NCBI GenBank assembly: GCA_003555385.1
Contig: PWHO01000097.1
Coordinates: 1 to 5,517 of the forward strand
Reading direction: 5' to 3'
DNA from: Bacteroidales bacterium
GTDB taxonomy: Bacteria > Bacteroidota > Bacteroidia > Bacteroidales > UBA7960
Length of the DNA: 5,517 nucleotides
This document shows positions 1-5,003 of this stretch, piece by piece. The notes below the pieces were generated by a model that saw only the letters and a list, made by a program, of their open reading frames with translations, had not been told where the DNA came from and searched no databases. The translations under genes and the position numbers were made by a program. The first letter of the stretch is position 1. Each line of letters starts with the position of its first letter.

Positions 1-1
1 A

Positions 2-1294
2 GTCATTGACTGGCTGAACGGAAACGCCAAAGGGTATACCACCCCTGACGGAGACGAAGAAGTGGAGGCCTACTGGACTACCGGTAAGGTTGGCATGACC
101 GGCACATCCTACAACGGAACCCTGGCCGTGGCAGCAGCCACAACAGGTGTGGAAGGACTGGAAGCCATCATTCCTGTGGCACCAAATACGTCCTATTATC
201 ATTATTACCGTGCCGACGGTCTGATCGTCCATCCCCATGGCTACCTGGGCGAAGACATGGATTTCTTTTTTGATTACGTCCATTCGAACCCGGAGCAACG
301 CGAGTACTGCAACCGTACCTGGCGCGATACAGAGATCATGGAGAACATTGACCGTGTTACCGGCAATTACAATGACTTCTGGGATGAAAGGGACTTGCTG
401 AACCGCATTGAAGACCTTGAAGCCGCCGTGCTGATGGCCCATGCTTTCAACGACTGGAATGTTATGCCCATTCACAGTTACAGGGTCAGTGAGGCGTTGA
501 AAAATACTGACGTGCCCCTTCAGATGTATTACCATCAGGGCGGTCATGGCGGCCCTCCGCCGTTTGAAATGATGAACAAGTGGTTTACCCGCTACCTCTT
601 CGGTGAGGAGAACAATGTAGAGGACGATCCGGCAGCATGGATTGTGCGTGAGCGCGACGACAGGCTGGAACCTACTCCCTACGATGACTTCCCCAACCCC
701 GCAGCCGTTCCTGTGGCGTTTTTCCCCACGCCTGGTGCACCGGGATACGGAGGGCTTACCACGGAAAGAAAACCTAACCAGGGTGTGGAACGCTTCACCG
801 ATAATTTTTCTTTCAGCGGCTCCTCACTGGCGCAGGCAGAATATACCGAACACAGGCTCTTGTACCTGACCCCGGAACTGGAAGAAGACCTGCCCCTCTC
901 GGGTGTAGCATCGGTAAACATTCGGCTTGCCATCGACAAGCCCGCCGCCAACCTTTCTGTCTGGCTGGTTTCCCTGCCATGGAATGAAGGAAGGAATACG
1001 AGCATCACCGACAATATCATCACCCGCGGCTGGGCCGATCCCCAAAACAGGAATAACATCCGCGAAAGTGAACCGCTGCCACCCGGAACCTTTTACCGTG
1101 TGGGGTTTGAAATGGAACCCACAGATCAGGTAATTCCTGCCGGGCAAAAGATTGGGCTGATGATCTTTTCCAGTGACAAGGACTTCACCCTTTGGCCGGA
1201 TCCGGGCACCGAACTCACAATAGATCTGAACTCCACCTCGATCAGCCTGCCCGTGGTTGGCGGAGAAGAAGGAGTTCAGCTTTTGAGTCGCTGA
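2..1294 (+). CDS. Xaa-Pro dipeptidyl-peptidase, S15 family (5'-truncated by window edge)
   Basis: Serine peptidase of the S15/CocE alpha-beta hydrolase group; the family removes N-terminal X-Pro dipeptides from peptides. The frame is open from base 2 with no start, so the N-terminus lies outside; 430 residues are visible. The nucleophile elbow GMTGTSYNG puts the catalytic Ser at bases 107-109. AHAFNDWNV supplies the likely acid (Asp, 452-454) and GGHGGPP the likely His (545-547). The Ser-Asp and Asp-His separations of about 115 and 31 residues are close to those in Lactococcus PepX. From about base 710 onward the protein looks like the beta-rich PepX C-terminal domain (VNIRLAIDKPAANLSVWLVS, then IPAGQKIGLMIFSSD). 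No signal peptide can be judged because the start is missing. The 3' end overlaps the convergent mgsA. Substrate is inferred from family resemblance; a CocE-like esterase is the alternative. Confidence 0.9.
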   Translation, partial: VIDWLNGNAKGYTTPDGDEEVEAYWTTGKVGMTGTSYNGTLAVAAATTGVEGLEAIIPVAPNTSYYHYYRADGLIVHPHGYLGEDMDFFFDYVHSNPEQREYCNRTWRDTEIMENIDRVTGNYNDFWDERDLLNRIEDLEAAVLMAHAFNDWNVMPIHSYRVSEALKNTDVPLQMYYHQGGHGGPPPFEMMNKWFTRYLFGEENNVEDDPAAWIVRERDDRLEPTPYDDFPNPAAVPVAFFPTPGAPGYGGLTTERKPNQGVERFTDNFSFSGSSLAQAEYTEHRLLYLTPELEEDLPLSGVASVNIRLAIDKPAANLSVWLVSLPWNEGRNTSITDNIITRGWADPQNRNNIRESEPLPPGTFYRVGFEMEPTDQVIPAGQKIGLMIFSSDKDFTLWPDPGTELTIDLNSTSISLPVVGGEEGVQLLSR

Positions 1295-1749
1295 CCATAG
1301 TCTACGACATAGCGCTCATATTCGGTTTCCATCAGGGCTGAACTGATCATGAAGTCGGCCGAGGACCTGCTGCAGGCCATGGGAATATTGTACACTATGG
1401 CAATGCGCAACAGGGCTTTGACATCCACGTCATGAGGCTGAGCCTGAAGAGGGTCCCAGAAAAATACCAGGAGATCCAGCCGGCCTTCCGCAATGGCTGC
1501 TCCCAGTTGCTGGTCACCACCCAACGGGCCGCTCAAAAAACGATGAACGGGAAGACCCAGTTTTTCGGACAGTAATCCACCGGTGGTTCCTGTACCAAAC
1601 AGCTCATGCTGCATAAGGGTATTCCTGTTATGCGCCACCCAATCAATCAGGTCAGATTTCCGGTGGTCATGCGCCACCAGTCCGATCCTTTTTTTTCGTT
1701 GCATGGGCATTACAAATGAAGCAATGCTCGGGTCAATATTTTTTATCAT
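1276..1749 (-). CDS. mgsA: Methylglyoxal synthase
   Basis: Cytoplasmic lyase converting dihydroxyacetone phosphate to methylglyoxal and phosphate, a bypass of lower glycolysis used when phosphate is short or sugar phosphates accumulate. The 157-residue protein aligns end to end with E. coli MgsA (152 aa). It has IGLVAHDHRK (His27, Asp28), the phosphate-binding loop GTGTTGG (52-58), SGPLGGDQQ with the catalytic Asp79 (E. coli Asp71), FFWDPL, and PHDVDVKALLR with His106 and Asp109 (E. coli His98, Asp101). All key residues are present. The chosen ATG lies 42 bp after the Crp/Fnr gene stop. ATGs at codons 14 and 16 would give an N-terminus closer to Bacillus MgsA, so the start is uncertain. No separate promoter is apparent, so transcription with the upstream regulator is likely. 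The 3' end overlaps the convergent peptidase gene by 19 bp. Confidence 0.95.
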   Translation of the reverse strand: MIKNIDPSIASFVMPMQRKKRIGLVAHDHRKSDLIDWVAHNRNTLMQHELFGTGTTGGLLSEKLGLPVHRFLSGPLGGDQQLGAAIAEGRLDLLVFFWDPLQAQPHDVDVKALLRIAIVYNIPMACSRSSADFMISSALMETEYERYVVDYGQRLKS

Positions 1750-1791
1750 ACAATAGGATGTTGGGTTTGTCTGGATTTAAGTTTTTGCAGA

Positions 1792-2478
1792 TCAGCCGTA
1801 GTTAGAAATTCGCTCAAGCGCCGCAGGGTCCACCACTTCGATTTCTTTTCCATTGATCCTGATGACTTTTTCCTTTCTGAGTTCTGACAAGGTCCGGATC
1901 ACATTCTCGGTGGTCATTCCAATATTCTCAGCAATCTCCCTTCGTGATACCGGCAAATCGAATATGCATTCGCCATAAATATCTTTGCAGAACTTCAGTA
2001 AAATATACGCCACTTTACCATGGGTGTTCCTTTTCCTGATCTCGAGTCCTTCCCGGATGATCTTGTTGGACACAGCACCCATTCTTTCCATCAGATTCAT
2101 GCTGAATCTTGCATTTCTCAGGGCGATCTCCCTCATCCTTTCAATATCAATGCAGCAAAGCACAGCATCTTCAAGCACAGATACAGAATAACTTTGGTGT
2201 GTGTCGGAAAACACCCCCAGAAGACTGACAAAATCATAAGGGCCGGCAATGGTGATGATCTGATCCTTCCCTGCAGGATCCGTTTTAAACAATTTAACCA
2301 GTCCGCTTTTCAGGTAGGAAAAATACCTGATCAGATCTCCCTCACGGAATATAGTTTCTCCGCGTAAAAAGGGAAATTCTGTTTTATTTCTGCAGATATC
2401 TCCGAGATCTTCATCCGAAAAACTATCGAAAAATGCTTTTCTCAATTCGCATTGACTGCAGTCGCATACTGAATCCAT
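1792..2478 (-). CDS. Crp/Fnr-family transcriptional regulator with Cys-rich N-terminus
   Basis: A 228-residue one-component DNA-binding regulator. The N-terminus carries clustered cysteines (MDSVCDCSQCELR: Cys5, 7, 10, plus Cys29). A cyclic-nucleotide-binding-type beta-roll follows at about 35-115 (FLRGETIFREGD, YLKSGLVKLF, GPYDFVSLLG), with a vicinal Cys108-Cys109. Next come the dimerisation helix (about 116-155) and a Crp-type winged helix-turn-helix at about 176-207 (SRREIAENIGMTTENVIRTL), ending in a wing (IRINGKEIEVVD). Glu191 and Arg195 of the recognition helix match the Glu/Arg pair used by CRP and FNR to read a TGA core. The ATG at 2478 is preferred because GGAAGG lies 7 nt upstream. 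The frame stays open to a TTG at 2544, but that extension runs into the palindrome at 2536-2553. It is divergent from the sulfur genes and upstream of mgsA. The ligand or signal is unknown; control of the sulfur operon is inferred from position and operator match. Confidence 0.9.
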   Translation of the reverse strand: MDSVCDCSQCELRKAFFDSFSDEDLGDICRNKTEFPFLRGETIFREGDLIRYFSYLKSGLVKLFKTDPAGKDQIITIAGPYDFVSLLGVFSDTHQSYSVSVLEDAVLCCIDIERMREIALRNARFSMNLMERMGAVSNKIIREGLEIRKRNTHGKVAYILLKFCKDIYGECIFDLPVSRREIAENIGMTTENVIRTLSELRKEKVIRINGKEIEVVDPAALERISNYG

Positions 2479-2485
2479 CGGATGA

Positions 2486-2491
2486 CCTTCC
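2486..2491 (-). promoter_or_regulatory. Shine-Dalgarno-like site deciding the Crp/Fnr start
   Basis: On the minus strand GGAAGG sits 7 nt before the ATG at 2478. It favours this start over the in-frame ATG at 2493, which overlaps the site, and over the TTG at 2544. A good Shine-Dalgarno match is unusual beside the A-rich leaders of the other genes in this window. Confidence 0.5.
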
Positions 2492-2535
2492 ATCAGCGCG
2501 GTATTAATAGTTGAAGACCTATGACATTTATCATA

Positions 2536-2553
2536 ATATGACAAATGTCATAT
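2536..2553. promoter_or_regulatory. Putative Crp/Fnr operator (18-bp palindrome)
   Basis: ATATGACA-AA-TGTCATAT is a perfect dyad with 8-bp arms. Read as ATGAC-N4-GTCAT it has the same 5-4-5 layout as the FNR site TTGAT-N4-ATCAA, and the TGA core lies at the same place in each half. A further copy of the left half, ATGACATTT at 2521-2529, forms a second 9-bp inverted repeat with AAATGTCAT at 2543-2551. The site is 57 bp upstream of the regulator's start and centred about 50 bp upstream of the predicted start of the rightward transcript. It could serve both autoregulation and control of the sulfur operon. The binding protein is inferred, not shown. Confidence 0.6.
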
Positions 2554-2560
2554 CTTAAAA

Positions 2561-2592
2561 TTGGGCTTTGATCCTGAATTACCCTAGTTTTG
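2561..2592 (+). promoter_or_regulatory. Predicted Bacteroidota-type promoter for the sulfur operon
   Basis: TAGTTTTG at 2585-2592 is an exact match to the Bacteroidota -7 element TAnnTTTG. TTGG at 2561-2564, 20 bp upstream, is an imperfect match to the -33 TTTG; the exact TTTG at 2567-2570 is spaced too closely at 14 bp. Transcription would start near 2597, leaving a leader of roughly 115 nt before the flavoprotein ATG at 2714. The palindrome at 2536-2553 lies just upstream, where an activator could sit. Confidence 0.5.
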
Positions 2593-2603
2593 TTTCGTTG
2601 AAT

Positions 2604-2617
2604 TGTAACCAATTACA
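2604..2617. promoter_or_regulatory. Second FNR-spaced palindrome in the divergent region
   Basis: TGTAA-CCAA-TTACA is a perfect dyad with 5-4-5 spacing. It lies just after the predicted promoter, around +12 of the inferred transcript, where a bound protein would tend to repress. It lacks the TGA core of the 2536-2553 palindrome, so it may belong to a different regulator or be a chance dyad in AT-rich DNA. Confidence 0.3.
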
Positions 2618-2635
2618 TGATCCTTTATTGTTTTA

Positions 2636-2653
2636 TATGTATTTATCTACATA
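2636..2653. promoter_or_regulatory. Third palindrome in the divergent region
   Basis: TATGTA-TTTATC-TACATA is an inverted repeat with 6-bp arms and a 6-bp spacer, the arm spacing seen in CRP-type sites, but without a TGA core. It falls in the leader of the sulfur operon. It could be an operator for an unidentified regulator or a weak hairpin; AT-rich DNA makes chance occurrence fairly likely. Confidence 0.25.
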
Positions 2654-2672
2654 CAGGAATAGGACAATACTA

Positions 2673-2700
2673 CAAAAGTAACCATTGTAAATATACCAAA
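2673..2700 (-). promoter_or_regulatory. Weak candidate promoter for the Crp/Fnr-mgsA unit
   Basis: On the minus strand TACTTTTG (2680-2673) matches the TAnnTTTG element exactly, with TTTG (2700-2697) 16 bp upstream, shorter than the usual 19-21 bp. It would produce a leader of nearly 190 nt crossing all three palindromes. No closer match to the consensus was found upstream of the regulator on this strand, so it is listed as tentative. Confidence 0.2.
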
Positions 2701-2713
2701 AAACCCCTTAACA

Positions 2714-3952
2714 ATGAAGAAACTATTGATTCTTGGTGGAGGTACGGCCGGCACCATTATGGCCAACAAACTGAACAAGGCCCTCGATAAGGAAGCGTGG
2801 GACATTACCATTGTTGACAGGGAGAAAACCCACTATTATCAGCCGGGGTTTTTATTCATCCCGTTCGGGATTTATAACAAGCAGGATGTCGAAAAACCGA
2901 AAGCCAATTTCTTCCCGCCGGGGGTGAATGTGATATTTTCTGATATTGATAAGATTGAGGCAGAAGAAAACAAGGTAATTTTGGACGGAGGAAGGGTTCT
3001 GCCTTACGATTACCTGATCGTTGCCACCGGAACCCACAGCCGGCCGGATGAAACCCCCGGCCTGAGCGGTCCGAACTGGTACAAAAATATTTTTGATTTT
3101 TACACCCTGGAAGGCGCCCTTGCATTAAAGCAATTCCTTAAATCATGGGAAGGGGGCAAGCTTGTGGTTGCCATCACAGAAATCCCGTTTAAGTGCCCGG
3201 TTGCCCCGCTGGAATTTGTATTTCTGGCAGAAGCTTTTTTCTCAGAAATGGGGATTCGCGACAAAGTGGACATTTCACTGGTAACCCCTTTGCCGGGGGC
3301 TTTCACCAAACCACTGGCAACAAAAATGCTGAGTCAGCTTCTGACTGAAAAAAACATCAAAGTGGTGACAGATTTCTATATTGAAAAAGTCGACAACGAA
3401 AAAAACACCCTCGTATCGTATGATGAACAGGAGGTCCCCTTTGATCTGCTGACCATCGTTCCCATGAACATGGGTGCAGAAATGATCAGCCGCAGTGGAT
3501 TGGGAGACGATATGAATTACATTCCCACAGATAAACATACCCTTCAGTCCAAGGCCCACAAAAACATCTTTGTTCTTGGAGATGCGGCTGACCTGCCCAC
3601 TTCCAAAGCAGGCTCGGTGGCGCATTTCTCGGCAGACATTGTGTATGAAAACCTGCTCAGTGCCATTGACGGACGCCCGATGACGGCGAGCTTTGACGGT
3701 CATGCCAACTGTTACATTGAAACAGGATACGGAAAAGGTGCCCTGATCGACTTTAATTACGAAACTGAGCCCCTGCCTGGAACTTTCCCCCTGCCGGGCA
3801 TCGGACCTTTCGATCTACTGAAAAACACAAGCATCAACCACTACGGTAAAATTATGTTCAGATGGATTTACTGGCACATTCTTCTTAAAGGGAAGGAATT
3901 GCCGGTTGAATCTGAAATGACAATGGCTGGAAAACGCAAGGTGACAGGCTGA
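2714..3952 (+). CDS. sqr: Sulfide:quinone oxidoreductase-like FAD flavoprotein
   Basis: A 412-residue flavoprotein of the two-Rossmann-domain disulfide oxidoreductase fold. SQR members oxidise sulfide to sulfane sulfur or polysulfide and pass electrons to membrane quinone. FAD binding is shown by LILGGGTAGTIMANKL (5-20) with Asp35 ending beta2 (TIVDRE), by YLIVATG (100-106), and by IFVLGDAADLP (285-295). The two cysteines expected to form the redox-active pair are present: Cys161 in PFKCPVAPLEFVF and Cys333 in GHANCYIETGYGKG. They are the only cysteines. The third cysteine seen near residue 124-129 in Aquifex and Acidianus SQR is absent. The aromatic C-terminus (MFRWIYWHILLKG, 381-393) fits monotopic membrane attachment. 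The ATG follows an A-rich leader without a Shine-Dalgarno sequence. It heads a compact operon with DUF1641, DsrC/TusE-like and DsrE2 genes, which supports a sulfur substrate. A related NADH dehydrogenase or flavocytochrome c-type subunit is less likely given the cysteines. Confidence 0.82.
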   Translation: MKKLLILGGGTAGTIMANKLNKALDKEAWDITIVDREKTHYYQPGFLFIPFGIYNKQDVEKPKANFFPPGVNVIFSDIDKIEAEENKVILDGGRVLPYDYLIVATGTHSRPDETPGLSGPNWYKNIFDFYTLEGALALKQFLKSWEGGKLVVAITEIPFKCPVAPLEFVFLAEAFFSEMGIRDKVDISLVTPLPGAFTKPLATKMLSQLLTEKNIKVVTDFYIEKVDNEKNTLVSYDEQEVPFDLLTIVPMNMGAEMISRSGLGDDMNYIPTDKHTLQSKAHKNIFVLGDAADLPTSKAGSVAHFSADIVYENLLSAIDGRPMTASFDGHANCYIETGYGKGALIDFNYETEPLPGTFPLPGIGPFDLLKNTSINHYGKIMFRWIYWHILLKGKELPVESEMTMAGKRKVTG

Positions 3953-3978
3953 CCGGAACCCCCTAAATATTGATTCTT

Positions 3979-4659
3979 ATGGATGAGAAAAATATAATCA
4001 AACGAATGGATACCCTGGAGCAAAAGCTGGACCAGGTGCTTGATCATGTAAACCAGCAACGGCTCAGGGCGGAGACCACTGATGACCTGGTAACTGATCT
4101 GTCGCTGATCGGAAAAGAGGTGTATAACGCCTCGGTAATAGAACTTGAAAAGCAGGATATTGAAATTGATCCTGACGAACTCAGGCAGTTGGGTGTGAAC
4201 CTGTTGAAAAACATACGGAATTTCAATGAGATGCTGGCTTTGGTAGACAGCATGATGGATCTGAAGCAGGATGCTTCTCCCATCCTGAACGAACTCATCA
4301 TTGAATTCACCAAAAACCTTCACCTGCTCGAAAAGAAAGGATATTTTGAATTTGCACGGGAAATGGGAACGCTGGCAGACAATATCGTTGCCGGGTTTAC
4401 CCCGGAAGACCTCCGGACCCTCTCCGGGAATATTGTCCCCCTGTTGCACACATTAAAAAACATGACCCGCCCGGAATTGCTCGAAACGGTAAACAACGCC
4501 ATACAGGCACTGGACGAAAGTCAGCAAGAAACCCCGCCGTCTTATTCCCTGTTTAAAGTAATGCGGGAAATGAACAGCCCGGAGATGAAATCCGCCATGG
4601 GCTTCTTGATTACTTTTCTGAAAAAGTTTTCGACAATAAATAATCTTTCAAACAATTAA
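3979..4659 (+). CDS. DUF1641 domain protein
   Basis: A 226-residue, probably all-helical protein of the DUF1641 family (Bacillus YrhD group), function unknown. The N-terminal 30 residues look like a short coiled coil (MDTLEQKLDQVLDHVNQQ). The middle is a set of amphipathic helices (about 65-180). The diagnostic C-terminal part, about 189-218, contains SLFKVMREMNSPEMKSAMGF then LITFLKKFS. There are no cysteines and no obvious cofactor motif; the closing hydrophobic helix GFLITFLKKF could touch a membrane or partner. Family members are typically encoded beside SQR-like flavoproteins or formate dehydrogenase-like oxidoreductases, so a helper or subunit role for the flavoprotein 26 bp upstream is inferred. 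The ATG at 3979 is preferred over an in-frame TTG three codons earlier. Confidence 0.85.
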   Translation: MDEKNIIKRMDTLEQKLDQVLDHVNQQRLRAETTDDLVTDLSLIGKEVYNASVIELEKQDIEIDPDELRQLGVNLLKNIRNFNEMLALVDSMMDLKQDASPILNELIIEFTKNLHLLEKKGYFEFAREMGTLADNIVAGFTPEDLRTLSGNIVPLLHTLKNMTRPELLETVNNAIQALDESQQETPPSYSLFKVMREMNSPEMKSAMGFLITFLKKFSTINNLSNN

Positions 4660-4674
4660 AAAAACAAACAATTA
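4649..4674 (+). repeat. Direct repeat CAAACAATTA at the gene junction
   Basis: CAAACAATTA occurs at 4649-4658, spanning the DUF1641 stop, and again at 4665-4674, running into the ATG of the DsrC/TusE-like gene. AAACAATTA recurs at 4990-4998 just before the DsrE2 gene. These are A-rich translation-start regions of the kind Bacteroidota use instead of Shine-Dalgarno sites; the repetition may reflect shared translational tuning or chance. Confidence 0.4.
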
Positions 4675-4985
4675 TGGCTCAAGAAACAATTGCAGGCAAA
4701 AATGTAGCAGTAGACCAGGAAGGGTATCTTGCAAACCCGGAAGAATGGACAAAGGAAATTGCCGGAGAAATGGCCAAAGACATTGGCATAGAGCTGACTG
4801 ATAAGCATCTTGAAGTAATCGATTACCTGCGTGAGCAGCACGCACAAGGCGCTCAGCTCAGCATCAGAAAAGTAGGTAAATCTGGCATCACCGACATTAA
4901 GGGACTGTATAAACTGTTTCCCGGTGGCCCCCTGAAACACTCTTCCAAAATAGCCGGCATACCGAAACCATCCAGTTGTGTATAA
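4674..4985 (+). CDS. DsrC/TusE-family sulfur carrier with one C-terminal cysteine
   Basis: A 103-residue cytoplasmic protein of the DsrC/TusE/DsvC family, small proteins that carry persulfide sulfur on a flexible C-terminal arm. Family hallmarks are the N-terminal DQEGYLANPEEW (14-25), LTDKHLEVIDYLRE (41-54), and the C-terminal arm LFPGGPLKHSSKIAGIPKP followed by SSCV. Cys102 is the penultimate residue and corresponds to CysA. The second cysteine of true DsrC, eleven residues earlier, is replaced by Ser91. By cysteine content it is therefore TusE-like, although the sulfur operon argues against a simple tRNA-thiolation role: no TusBCD genes are here and DsrE2 follows. A trisulfide-forming DsrC cycle with sulfite reductase is not expected without the second cysteine. 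The start ATG follows an A-rich leader 14 bp after the DUF1641 stop, and the stop is 18 bp before DsrE2. Confidence 0.92.
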   Translation: MAQETIAGKNVAVDQEGYLANPEEWTKEIAGEMAKDIGIELTDKHLEVIDYLREQHAQGAQLSIRKVGKSGITDIKGLYKLFPGGPLKHSSKIAGIPKPSSCV

Positions 4986-5003
4986 CCCTAAACAATTAAC
5001 CCA

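Noticed and set aside
679..1147. Overlapping minus-strand frames within the peptidase C-terminal domain
   Set aside because: Low-complexity translations with no family resemblance; the plus-strand frame is continuous and recognisable.
1689..1696. Run of eight T (A8 on the mgsA strand) near the mgsA 5' end as a phase-variable tract
   Set aside because: It encodes the ordinary basic Lys-Lys of the N-terminus, is short for slippage, and the frame is intact.
2479..2544. TTG-initiated 22-residue N-terminal extension of the Crp/Fnr protein
   Set aside because: It would place the start inside the palindrome, has no ribosome site, and the ATG at 2478 has a well-spaced GGAAGG.
2664..2688. ACAAT-N15-ATTGT inverted repeat
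   Set aside because: Short arms with a long, non-pairing spacer in AT-rich DNA; likely chance.
3868..4449. Long open frame on the minus strand (193 codons) over the flavoprotein/DUF1641 junction
   Set aside because: It spans two well-supported plus-strand genes, has no recognisable domain and looks like a frame shadow.
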